64,000 bases of DNA. It comes from Sipunculus nudus. Lineage: Eukaryota > Annelida > Sipuncula > Golfingiida > Sipunculidae. Below are positions 10,546-21,200 of this stretch, in pieces (the first letter of the stretch is position 1; each line of letters starts with the position of its first letter). Both the position numbers and the translations under genes were made by a program. The stretch is taken from the NCBI GenBank assembly GCA_026874595.1, contig CM049310.1, positions 32,989,558 to 33,053,557 of the forward strand. Direction: 5' to 3'. Under the pieces are notes generated by a model. It was not told the origin of the DNA. It was given only the letters and a program-made list of their open reading frames with translations, and ran no database searches.

Positions 10546-10991
10546 ACTATAGGTTATATTTTTAGTGCATATATTTTTTAAATTTTCAATTATGAACCAT
10601 GGTTTATTAAGGTTAGTTTCAGGTACATGGGGAGAGTATGGGAGGCGGATACCCCCTCCCATATTTGGATTTTTTTTTAATATACAATGTAAAGAGAAAA
10701 TATTGAAGCAATTTTTATAAAAAAAGAGGATTTCCTGTTCCTAAAAAACTGTTCCCTTATGTCTTTGCGTATGTAGTCAAACTGTAGAGAGGTTCAATAT
10801 TTAATACTTATATTTCTTCAAAATTAGGATATAAAATTTCAATCGTTTTCAACATGTTATAAAGTCAATGGCGCAAAGGCGCATTTACGTTTATAACTTG
10901 CAAAATATTATCTTTTAAATGTTATGCTCGGAGTGAAATAACTGATATGTTAATGTCTTATGTTAAACTTTGATAAACTATATTTTACCAG

Positions 10992-11131
10992 GGTCCATGG
11001 TCTCGACAGCACACAGGACTCCTAAGAGCAGAGATCGCCAGTTCCACAACCGGTATCACCAGTGGAGCCGTGAGATTGTCCAAGGACAACCCCAAACAGG
11101 GCCTGGTGCTCTGCAGTTGTTCTGCGGCTGT
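10992..11131 (+). CDS. Candidate terminal exon of an unknown gene, interrupted by the LINE
   Basis: A 3' splice site (TTTTACCAG, ending 10,991) precedes a less AT-rich open stretch. From the ATG at 10,997 it reads MVSTAHRTPKSRDRQFHNRY and stays open to 11,131. If the LINE is removed at its target-site duplication, the frame runs two more codons on the far side and stops at TAA (17,017-17,019). AATAAA signals follow at 17,054 and 17,074, a normal layout for a terminal exon. With the LINE in place the frame instead runs into LINE 3' sequence. The predicted C-terminus ends in Cys-Gly-Cys-Ser. I do not recognise the protein. The upstream exon may be the 9.9-kb candidate. The minus-strand frame across the same bases is an alternative. 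Confidence 0.35.
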
Positions 11132-11132
11132 T
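11118..11132. repeat. LINE target-site duplication, left copy
   Basis: TGTTCTGCGGCTGTT occurs here and again at 17,000-17,014, directly flanking the LINE. The A-tail of the minus-strand element abuts this copy as a run of T. Confidence 0.85.
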
Positions 11133-11213
11133 TTTTTTCGGCATTTACCATAAACTTTTATTTTTTTATTGGTATAATACATATACATAAACATAGACAG
11201 AAATAGGCAACAT

Positions 11214-11250
11214 TTATGTACATATACATACATACATACATACATACAAT
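11214..11250. repeat. (CATA)n microsatellite in the LINE 3' UTR
   Basis: A run of CATA tetranucleotides inside the LINE 3' untranslated region; some LINEs carry simple-sequence 3' regions. Confidence 0.85.
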
Positions 11251-11407
11251 ATACATAGACAAGGACAACACAGTAACTGATGCTAATGTGGTAAAAAAAT
11301 GCCTTGTAATTCATAATTCACTTATAAAGTGCATTCATATATATTTATATCTATTTAAACATACATATATATATATTTATGTAGTCATAACATTCTTACA
11401 AGTAATA

Positions 11408-14400
11408 TTACACTATCAGAGGTAATATTGGACTCCATTTCCTCAGATGGTGCGCGATCTTACATTGTTTTTCTGCAATGATGTATTCTTCCTTTTGCAG
11501 TGATTTCACATTTAATATAAAGTTGTTGAACAAAACAGAGTCAGATGAATAACATTTTCCTTTGTATACTGTGAGTTTGTACAATACTATCATTGTATTC
11601 ATCAAAATATTTGTTTCAGTAACTCGAAGAATACCAAATATATTATTTGGGAGCATACCTGACATATTTACATTACATGAGTTCAACCATTCACAGATCC
11701 TAAAGTACAGGTTTTTTGTGACTATACAATGACAAAAAAGATGTAATATGCTTTCTTGATACAGAAAACAATAGTCACATCTACCACTATCAATTAATTC
11801 CATGTGAACAAATGACTGTTTACAGGTAAATAATTATTTATAATTTTATATTGAAACTCTCTTGTATACCAGTCAGATGAAATCTTATAAATCGATTGAA
11901 ATCTTAATTTCTTTTCCTCATTTGTAACATTTAAATATAAATCCCATTTTATTTTTCTGCTCATTATTTTCTTTTCCAATAAATTGATTATATAACATTT
12001 TTGAATCTAGGTTTGATATCTTAAATGGATCATTCTTAATAAACACAGGATCATCATATTCCTGCATATTCACAGTATGCTCATCTTCTAATATAGTACG
12101 CTGATATTTTGATATAGATGACACTATTTATTGTAACTTGAATTTATCTAACTGTGTTAAATCTCCTTTATCTAGAGTGCTCCAAGATTTTAATGACCCA
12201 TCAATATTTCTTAGGTCATGAATGTAATTTATCCCTGCCGCTGACAATTTTTTGTTAAAGTAAGATGCTTTGTTGACATTAAATAGTTTGTTATTCCACA
12301 ATGTTTGTGATAATACTTCAAATTTAGTTGTAGGGTAGCAATCGAAAAGTTCAGCCCATGAACACAGGCATGATTTATAAAAATTTGGCAGGGAAAGTGG
12401 GATCCTCTGTATATCAAAGTTTGATCGTATGAATGCTACTCCACCAATCTTACGTAGATAACCTGTCACCAACTTCACCCAAGGTTTATCTTTATCCGTA
12501 ATTAATCGTTTTATCCATAATACACGATGGGCTTTTAACATTGATTTTACATCTGGAACTTTAAGACCACCTATTTCATAGGATCCAATAGCAGTACAAT
12601 ATTTAACTTTAGGCTTTTATCCTTCCATATAAATAAGTTAATCATACTTTGTACTTCAGTAATGAAGCCCTTTGGAGGATCACACATATTAGAGACATAC
12701 AATATTGTAGATAAAACAAGTGATCGAGCTATTTCAACCCTTCCATACACTGTCAGTGTACGAGTTTTCCATACATTCAAAGTTTTCTTAATTCTTTCTT
12801 TTATTCTTGTGAAGTTTTGCTCCACAACCATATCTAAATCATAACAAAAGTATATACCCAAAATTCTTATGACATTTACAGTCAAATCTAACCATCTACA
12901 TTCTATGGGTTTATCCTGTCTGTTTCTATCTTTGCCTAACCAAGCTGCCTCAGATTTATCGTAATTAACTTTTAAAGAGGAATACTCTGTAAACATGTTG
13001 ATTAGTTTGATAAGTTCCTTAAATGAATTTACATCATGAATGAAAAAAGTTGTGTCATCTGCAAACATACACATTTTAAATTCTGTGTCATAGACCTTTA
13101 TTCCTTTGACATTATTATTTGTACGAATCTTATGTACCAATATTTCGACAACAAGTAAAAACAAATAACATGCAAGGGGGTCACCTTGACGTGTACCCCG
13201 TTCTATTAAAAAATACTGAGTAGTAACTCCATTATTAATAACTGCACTTTCCAACTTGTTATACATTGTTTTTACCCATAAAATAAAATTTTCTCCAAAT
13301 CCAAACCTTTTTAGAACACTAAACATAAATACATGATCTACTGAATCAAAGGCTGCTTCAAATCCGCTGCAAAAATAATACCTGGTACCATTCTTTGCTT
13401 GCAATAACTCAACATATCATCAATTAGTCTGATGGGATCACCAATAAAACGTCCTTTTATAAATGCATTTTGTTCTTGCGAAATTATCTCTGGTAATATT
13501 TTCTTCAACCTATTTACCAAAACCCGACTGAGTATTTTACTATCTACATTGATTAAACTTATCGGGCGCCATGACTTAATGAACCTGGAGTCTTCTCCTG
13601 GTTTTTCTAATAAAGTGATGATTGCTTGTTTTTGGCTTGCCGTCATTTGACATTCAATAAAATAATGATTCATACATGATACTAAGTCTTTTCCAATATC
13701 TTGGAAAAAATGGATATAAAATTCTTTACTTAGACCATCATTTCCAGGTGATTTATTGGATGGCATAGACTTAACAGCATTAAAAATCTCATCTAGTGTC
13801 ACTGGACCATCACACATGGATGAATGTTCTTTTTTTAGTGTTGGCATATTAACTTTACTTAAATAATTTTCACATTGTTCTGGTGTGACAGTAGAAACCC
13901 TTGTAAAACGTTGCATAAAAAAATTTCTTATTTCATTTAGAATATCACTTTGGGAGGTAAATACATCATTATTGCTTTTTAGTAATTTTCGTACTGATGT
14001 TTTGCCCTTATTTCTTTTTTTCTAAGTTCAGGAAATATGCAGAATTTCTTTCACCATATTCTCTCTACTGTGCTCTTGAGCGAATTATTATTCCTTCAGT
14101 TATATGATTATACATAGTTTCCACTTCTTGTTTTACTTGTTGATACTCTGTTACTATTGAGTCTCCCGGATGTTCACATAATTTTCTTTCTAATTCATTC
14201 AGTTTACTCTCAAGAGCGGCTAGATTCAATCTTTTTTCCTTAGCTTTTGACTTAGAATATTCTACTGTGAATTGCCTTATTTTGTATTTTAAAAATTCCC
14301 AGCGGCTTGCCGGATTATTATAAGAATTAAGTTCTTTCCATGCAAAAATTTTATTTTTTAACTCATTGACATACACTTCATCCTGTAAAAGAGAATTATT

Positions 14401-15186
14401 AAATTTCCAATACCCCTTTCCTCTTTTATGTTCATTTAAGACTTGTAACTGTTAATTAATAGCTGAATGGTCTATACCTACTGAAGGAATAATATCGGTA
14501 GACTGTACAGATGGCTGAATATTATTTGAAATTAAAAAATAATCTAGTCGTCTTTGTGTCAAGGGGAACCATCGCCTCCAGGAATATCTTTTAACATCAG
14601 GATTTCTTTTCCTCCATATATCTATGACCTCAAATTCTTCAATGACTGACTGTATTTGCTTAATAGACTTTACTTTCAGTTTTTCACCATCAGTGTCAAT
14701 TTTATCCATACAAACAATTAAATCACCCCCTATAATTAGCCTTATGTTAGTATCAAGTACCATCTTTTTTATTTCATTATGCAGCTTTTGGAAAAACTCT
14801 ACCTGTTCCATTTCTATGTTTGGTGCATATATATTACATAATAGAGTGTGGCACTCTTGAATAATACATTTTAATAGGATATATCTACCATCAGTATCAA
14901 CTGTTACCTGTTCAAATTTAAAATCTGTTTTCTCTCCAATCATTATCATAACACCTCTGCTTGCTGATGTACCATGTGAAAAATAAACTTGCCCACGCCA
15001 CGGTTTAGACCAATTATTCACAATTTTTAAGTCACTGTGTGATTCTTGGATAAACCCAATACCATTTTGACAACCCTGTTTACAGAACCAGTTAAATATT
15101 TTCTTTCTTTTTTCATATTGTCTTAAACCTCTGACATTCAATGAAACAATATTAATGTTATTATCTGAACAATTATATGATACCAC
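11408..15186 (-). pseudogene. LINE ORF2: APE endonuclease + reverse transcriptase, broken
   Basis: The endonuclease (15,186-14,452) shows NVRGL, IGFIQESH, NIYAPN, RRLDYFLIS and a terminal DHSAI. The catalytic GGD-x-N motif reads GGDLI, so the Asn is lost. After an in-frame TAA the same frame continues to a TAG at 14,065, where a Trp is expected, then a frameshift in an A run near 14,017. Reverse transcriptase follows: NKSPGNDG and WRPISLINVDSK (13,916-13,338), the first catalytic Asp in FAAD, a frameshift near 13,360, then FDSVDH, RGTRQGDPL and FADDTTFF (the catalytic DD) in 13,404-12,571. A further frameshift lies near 12,610. The C-terminal part (12,541-11,408) ends with a CDYC...HLFCHC zinc-knuckle-like motif. 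The start is uncertain: no in-frame ATG precedes 15,186. Confidence 0.85.
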
Positions 15187-15636
15187 GATCCATTTCTTTC
15201 CTTACCATTGTTGCCATTGCACTTGACAGACCTTCACTTTTTGTGACATTAATACAGTTACTTGTTACATGAATAAAACACGAGTAGACAGAGTATTCAT
15301 TACATGAATAAACACATTGAGACACAACAGACATTCTTAAATAATTTTTTAACAAAATACCCTTTTGGGCCTACTTGATTTATTTACTATAAAAATATTT
15401 TCACTCTTTTATTAAACATAAAAGGTTTAAATGAAAAAATGTGTTATCCCTCAAATTACACAGTTTCTGCGAACATTTAGTTCTAAATGCATAAACTGTG
15501 GAGAATAAAACATACTACAGATACAATATAATTATAGTCTCTTGCATTCCTTTCTCAAATCAGAATGGTGACAAACTATAAACTGATACCAATCTATATT
15601 CATAATACATTGTCACTGATTATATTTCTAGTCTGA

Positions 15637-16470
15637 TTAATGATTTGAGAACAGGTTGCCAAGATCACCTCCATAGTTCACTTGTACAATGTTATCTAAA
15701 TCTTCCTTATTCTGAGCAAAAATCTTTCCATCACAAGACCATACTGCTTTAACCCTCTCATCTTTCTTAACCCTGTTGAATACCTCTAGCATTTCTTTAC
15801 AAAGGTCATCAACAATAATGATACCTGTGTTTTTCAGCGCCTTTCTCTCTTTAATAACTGCCATTCTATCATCTCGGCTTTGGAACCGAACAATCATAGA
15901 TCTTGGTTTACCTGATTTTTTCTTGCCAACTCTGTGGGCAGCATCAATTGTGTGAACTGGCACATCTACTTTAAGTTTTTCTGTTATTAGTTTATGTACA
16001 TTGGTTTTACAATTTTCTGCATCATGTTCAGGCAATCCAATAATCTTTAAGTTTGATTATCGGGAGTACTGCTCATTACTGATGGCATGTTTTCTTGCCT
16101 CTTGAGCTTCCCTATTTGTTTGTACACATTCCATTTTTAAATTTGCATAGTCTTGCTCTAATTGTGACACTTTTGCTGAAAGGGACTCATTTTGTTTTTC
16201 CAGTTCGAAAACCTGTCCTTCCATTTTTTCTACATAAGCATCTAACTGAGTTTTAAATTCTTTTTTCAAGTCATTTTTCAGTTTATCCAACATTTCACCA
16301 AGTTTCTTTTCACTGACTCCTTTGCCTGACATGGTTGCAGATTTTGCCTCACAAGTATTTAATAACTCTGACTGAAAATATTTTGTTTTCTTAATAGACA
16401 ATATAGAAGAGTCTGAGGAGCTGCTTGATAGATTTGATCTTAGACGCTTCCTATCATCAAAGTCTGACAT
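15637..16470 (-). pseudogene. LINE ORF1: coiled-coil RNA-binding protein, one nonsense codon
   Basis: The frame opens with ATG at 16,470. It has a Ser-rich start (LRSNLSSSSSDSS), then a coiled coil rich in Lys, Glu, Leu and Gln (residues about 50-125), then QYSR followed by an in-frame TAA at 16,057. Reading continues in the same frame: SNLKIIGLPEHD, AAHRVGKKKSGKPRSMIVRF and a C-terminal basic domain, ending at 15,637. This matches L1/Tx1 ORF1 proteins (coiled coil, RRM, C-terminal domain), nucleic-acid chaperones of the retrotransposition particle. A single stop at the coiled-coil/RRM border is the only defect I see in about 278 codons. Confidence 0.8.
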
Positions 16471-16999
16471 ACCAATATGTACTCAGAAACATATAATTAT
16501 TTCATGACAAAATGATTAAGCAGGCCTAAATAAGCTGATAAGTATTAAATTATATATAAATACATGTCACAATATTCTAGACAAGCAATAACACAAAAAA
16601 TAACAAACCTGATGGGTCAGCTGGTGTCTTGCCCTGGTGATATTGGAGGGCCTCACTAATAATTAAGTGACTAAAGGGAGTGCACTTGCACTGAACACAA
16701 ATAAATAGAACCAGATTGCCAAGAGGGTGCACTCGTACCTAGATTAGGTGCATTTTGGAGCCAAAATGGTGAGGCTATTATGTTTGAGAACAGTACTCTT
16801 TTGTAATTTTATGAATCCAAATATTTCAAAAGTTTTGATTTTTTTCCAAATTAAAACTTTACAAATTATACAATAATAACATGGTTCATAAGAGGATACA
16901 ATTATTATTATGATTACTTGCCTGGAATGTAGTTAAAGTTAAAGATTTTTGGAGAGCTCCAGACACCCTAGCACATGCTTTCTTGCACCAGCTGACCTC

Positions 17000-17014
17000 T
17001 GTTCTGCGGCTGTT
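17000..17014. repeat. LINE target-site duplication, right copy
   Basis: TGTTCTGCGGCTGTT, identical to 11,118-11,132. Confidence 0.85.
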
Positions 17015-17080
17015 CATAAAAATCCTCATCATCAAATAATGAATTTGCAGAGTAATAAACTGCATATAACTCAAATAAAA
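17014..17080 (+). other. Displaced end of the candidate terminal exon and polyA signals
   Basis: TCA TAA (17,014-17,019) completes the frame broken at 11,131, followed by AATAAA at 17,054-17,059 and 17,074-17,079. These are the predicted stop codon and 3' end signals of the host gene, separated from it by the LINE. Confidence 0.35.
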
Positions 17081-17125
17081 TATTATTGCTAATTAATAAA
17101 AAGAAATATGAAAAACAAAAATTAC

Positions 17126-17166
17126 ATATATATATATATATATATAATATATATATATATATATTT
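17126..17166. repeat. (TA)n microsatellite
   Basis: TA-rich run. Confidence 0.95.
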
Positions 17167-17175
17167 GTATATACG

Positions 17176-17200
17176 GCTCCCCTCTGGCTACGTCCCTGAT
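17176..17200 (-). repeat. Terminus of a CAGGGACGTAGCCAG-type MITE
   Basis: CTCTGGCTACGTCCCTG reversed reads CAGGGACGTAGCCAGAG, a transposon-end-like sequence related in style to the MITE next door. No partner end is seen. Confidence 0.35.
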
Positions 17201-17275
17201 AAGTCTATAGCACCATTTCGGCCCTCTGACATGAGCGAGTCTATACGACCAGCGTACTCTAGTCAGGCTTTCGAG

Positions 17276-17493
17276 CAGGGGCGGATCTAAGATTTTGAAG
17301 AAGGGGGGGGGGGGGTCAAACCAGGAAGAGTGTTAAGAAACGTATATATATAAAGAAAGGTCCCCTGTTCCAAAAAGGGAGGGGTCCAGGCCGGAAAATT
17401 TGGTTTAAAACCCTGAAACAAAGGGTTGTTGCCTCTAAAAAAAAGAGGGGGTCCGGACCCCCTGGATCCCCCCCCCTCCCCGTTTCGCCACTG
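17276..17493. mobile_element. 218-bp MITE with 5-bp target duplication, hAT-like
   Basis: The left end is CAGGGGCGGATCTAAG and the right end, reversed, is CAGTGGCGAAACGGGG, so the termini are inverted. Both sides are flanked by TCGAG (17,271-17,275 and 17,494-17,498), a perfect 5-bp target-site duplication. Inside are long G and C runs and the 16-bp palindrome GGGGGTCCGGACCCCC (17,446-17,461). CAG...CTG ends and a short duplication suggest a hAT-like non-autonomous element; there is no transposase. Confidence 0.7.
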
Positions 17494-17499
17494 TCGAGC

Positions 17500-19630
17500 C
17501 CAATATAAATTATTACTAAGACGTGTTGTCACGGCTACCATATAGGTCAGGATGAGAAGAGGTTTATTTCTCCGGTGCATGTTGGGGCGAAATGGGCCGT
17601 TTTCAGCCTGGAGAGTTTCCCCTTATATACCCAGTTGTGCACGTCTATGTATTATACTGCCTGGCCTTTTAACAGAGTCCCCGATCCAGGTTACATGGGG
17701 TACCTGGATGACATGGCGACCATTTATTGTAAAGACAGTCAGAGAATATTATTTTTTGTCCTGGAATATAACAATTTGATAATGTATATTCAGTTTCATT
17801 TTGGAAAGTCACTAGCTGCCGCTTTCATTAAATCCGCCGAGCCTCATGCATGGGCTCCTTGTTTAACACAGCCCTGCATGTATCCCAAACTGGAATGTGT
17901 TATATTCTATCGTCTGCACGTAAAAGATAAACGTCCCAAATAATCATTAATGAAGTACGTGCACCCTAAAGGCGATGATGTGGTATATATAACCCATTTT
18001 TCCATGATCAAGGAACCGTACGTTTCCGCTCGGAAAAATCATTGAACTGTAAATCAATTTATTTTCTAATATTACGTGTCTGCGCCTGTAGTTCCCCCAG
18101 GTCCCTAACGCATGTGCTCCACCACGCACAGTCGTGGAAATGGGAAGAAAGCGAAAGAGCATATAATCATATATGTGTATATATATGACAAATGTGTGTT
18201 TTTGGAACCTTTTTACTAATAAACGCTATCTCCATACTAAGTTTCTACTTATATATATTAAGCTACAACCACATAAACCCGTTTCGTCCATTTCTCGGAA
18301 AAATCACCCCAACAAATAATTATTTAAGCGACTCTATGCGTATAGCCAGAGACTTGGCTCAGAGGATCTATAGAAGGAAGCATGCACCAACGCGGGTAAA
18401 AGGGCAATGCAAATTTGTTAAAATTTCGCGTGCGCAAACGTAATGCACTTCTTTGGCTTATGGCTCGCTCTTACACAACGTTTCAATGACATTCATTGAG
18501 ACCTTAATCAAGGTGTACTTATTTGTCAAATAATGCACTAATGGCCAAGAGGTTTGGTCAGTGTAAATTCTTTGGGAATTGATCAATGCAAATCCCATCG
18601 ATGTGTACGGAACTTCCACTTTATTCTCAGTCTATACATGCCTCTCGTGAAAACAGCGGAGACTTTATTTTCTCAATTTAGTGTCTTGAGAAATATAGAT
18701 CTGCAGTATTATGCAATTTTTTGAGGTGATGGAATTAAATATAGTAATTGATTTAAGTGAGAACGGTAGAAAATGTATACTTGTATGCTTCATATTTAAA
18801 TTGACATAGGTAAAGAGGTCTGCTTTGGAATATAGCAATTTTACGATTTGCTCCATGTGTAATGATATATATGTTTGAAATCAGGTTAGTGCTCTGTGAA
18901 TTGTTTCTGTTAATATTTGTTTGATAAATCCATCTTAAACATCATGAAAGTTTGAAAATGGAATATAGCCTTTGCCATTCAGCTAGAATATTTGTTTCGT
19001 CCTTCATACCATGCACGCTTGTGGTTTTGAGTAAAATAAAAGCACGGTAACGTGATCTGGATTTTTATTAAGCTTTGAAAAGACTATATTGTGGTTAATT
19101 CAATATTTGGTAAATTTTTGTGTGGTGCGATATATATGATTCAAATGGGGTGAATGGTCAAAATACTACATTGTAAATGCATATTAGATGTTTTTTCTCT
19201 TTTCCAAAATTTTACACACTGACTGATTTGGAATGCCCCGTCCCAGCCCCAAACCATTGGGCGCCTAATCCCAATAAAATTGCACTGAGAATGCGCCACC
19301 ACTTCCAAAACGCTCAAAAGCCTATGCTTAATTGTTACAATAGATACTGGTTATATATTTATAATCATATACGCAGACAGTATCATAATATTTTTATATT
19401 TTAAATATCTCCCCGTACACCTGGTTCGTTGTCCTATTCAGTAAGCCTAGCAAAAATATGTGCAACGTGTATTGTTGACTTAAGCGTAAACTTCTAAATC
19501 GTCCAGGCGCCGCATGGTGGCAGGTCAGCCTGCCTTTCAACTTGCGATAACGGATGCTTTGTTCTCCGGTGTAGTTCGACGCGCTTGGTGCAATGCGGTG
19601 AGAGACTGACCTCGGCAAAGTTCAACAGTA
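17500..19630. other. Intergenic, no supported gene
   Basis: The plus-strand open frame at 17,575-17,943 (122 codons) is the longest here, but has no recognisable domain and no splice or promoter support. The rest is AT-rich with nothing identifiable. Confidence 0.4.
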
Positions 19631-19639
19631 GATAATGGA

Positions 19640-19881
19640 GCAAGTAACCAGTCTATTTCTTTCTATCACGGAATCCTATTGGCGCATCAAGTTGTCTCAA
19701 GGATTTAAGCCAATGATAGCTAACCATACAAAGTGATGACGGCAGGGCTTCGATTCCGGGAAACCCTGTTTACTTCGCAAGAAGGATTTTGCAAATGTTG
19801 GCAGTCGTTGATACCCGAATTGTCGCAAAATAAGCGGCTGTAACTAAGGATTGTCGGAAAAGGAAGGTTATTTTACACAAG
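19640..19881 (+). promoter_or_regulatory. Candidate promoter / non-coding first exon of the STAT-like gene
   Basis: CCTATTGGCGC (19,677) and AAGCCAATGA (19,709) give CCAAT boxes in both directions. A perfect STAT palindrome TTCCGGGAA lies at 19,754-19,762. The stretch is less AT-rich than its surroundings and ends ACACAAG followed by GTAACA at 19,882, a good splice donor. About 1.17 kb downstream is the coding exon with an acceptor and an ATG eight bases in, as expected if exon 1 is non-coding. All inferred from sequence. Confidence 0.35.
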
Positions 19882-21049
19882 GTAACAATTTCAAGCATTC
19901 ACTGTCAACTGTCATACGATAAAAATTGTGAACATGGGATTATTGATAACGTGTGGGCGACCATGGCCTCGATCAGCGCCCACTGATGTCATATTTCTGT
20001 CGAAGGGGGATTGTTAAGAAAAGGATACCTACAGGTTTCTGGGAAAGAATACCGCTCTTTTTTTTATATTTCTTGTGTAGTGATTGTGGTATGAAATTGT
20101 TTATTGGTACCTAGTGACAAGTGCAACAAGTACCTGGTCGCCTCCGTCCGACAATAGACCCAGTTATGGCTCTGTTTACAACAGAAAACAGCGCCACAAA
20201 TGGGTCTACGTCCCACAAGTGAACAGGCTTGTAGCAGCTAATGAGTAATGCCTAATCACTGCTAATGGGTACGCAGCAGTGTAAGACATCTGTTTTAAGG
20301 TCTTGCTGCTTTCCCCTAATTAACTGTTAATCGCCTAAACCACTTGATGCTACTCATGGTTGTTGGAATGACCTGTACGTTTAGGCAAACAGAACAAACT
20401 TTATGAAGTTTTTTGTGAGCACATGTTGAACGACTGGTACCCTGCACATGCCATTATAAACACCCCATTTTTCCTTTCAGTCAGCAATAAGATCAAAGTG
20501 GGGTCCCAGTCTAAAATCCTGTTGCAAAGGACTGTGGCCTGTGAGGCTTCACATAATCGATTCATGGAGACAACTTCTAAATGTTAACATTAGGGCTCTT
20601 GGTAAAATTATTGGTATGTAGGACAATTGTAGATGGAGCATTACAATGGTGCTAAAACCTTTCAGAAGTTTTATAAAACATCCAATGCAGAAAAAAAGAT
20701 AACTATCTTAAGCGACTTATATGATTCCATAGGGGTTGCCTATTTGGAACCTTACACAGCCTTTGCATTTGGGTAATTCTCAAGAGGTTGATCAGTGGAG
20801 AACATTAGAGCGAATCAGAAAAAAGCATCTTGAGACGAGACAAATGAACCACAAATCAGCATTTGAAATTTGGTAAAATTCATTTTTAACATGCTCAAAA
20901 GAGATATTCTGATGATCATGTAGTCAGTAAACAAGATGTTTAAGAACGTGCCTGTCTCCGGTAAAATGCTTTTTCCTGTATAAGAATACATAAGCATTTC
21001 AGCCTGTTCCTGTACATATTGATTATATATTATAATAATGGTGTTGCAG
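19882..21049 (+). other. Possible intron 1 of the STAT-like gene
   Basis: Bounded by a candidate donor (GTAACA) and an acceptor (GTGTTGCAG). No repeats or coding signals are recognised inside. Confidence 0.3.
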
Positions 21050-21200
21050 GCATAAACATGGCAACCAGTCGAGAAAACTGGAGGATGAAGGTGTGGCGGA
21101 ATAAACATTTAACACACAAACTGAGGGAGATATACAAAGAGAACAACTTTCCTCTGGATTACTGTATTGCATGTCAGGAAGTCATTGATAAATACGACTG
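21050..21200 (+). CDS. First coding exon of a STAT-like transcription factor
   Basis: A 3' splice site (GTGTTGCAG, ending 21,049) and a strong donor (GTAAGT at 21,201) bound this exon. ATG at 21,058 is in good context (AAACATGG). The 48 residues begin MATSRENWRMKVW and end FPLDYCIACQEVIDKYDW, where the donor splits the final Trp codon. STAT proteins start with a helical N-domain whose pattern is LYxxxFPxxxRxxLxxWIExQDW. From FP to the final DW the spacing is 18 residues here, as in vertebrate STAT1. STATs are cytoplasmic factors that dimerise on tyrosine phosphorylation and enter the nucleus; the N-domain mediates tetramers. The segment is short, so a different helical domain (for example CARD-like) is possible. 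No second exon was found in the window. Confidence 0.5.

Larger units (their letters stand above)
11133..16999 (-). mobile_element. Full-length L1/Tx1-like LINE, inactive
   Basis: About 5.87 kb bounded by a 15-bp target-site duplication. In coding order it has a 5' UTR of about 530 bp (16,999-16,471), ORF1 (16,470-15,637), a spacer of about 450 bp, ORF2 with endonuclease, reverse transcriptase and C-terminal Cys/His segment (15,186-11,408), and a 3' UTR with AATAAA-like sequence and a short A-tail (T run at 11,131-11,138). The two-ORF layout, coiled-coil/RRM ORF1 and APE endonuclease place it in the L1/Tx1 group. At least three nonsense and three frameshift changes make it dead, but the intact duplication and full length suggest insertion was not very ancient. 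Confidence 0.85.

Noticed and set aside
17575-17943. 122-codon plus-strand open frame as a gene
   Set aside because: No domain, no splice signals, no start context; it begins next to a MITE and a frame of this length is plausible by chance.
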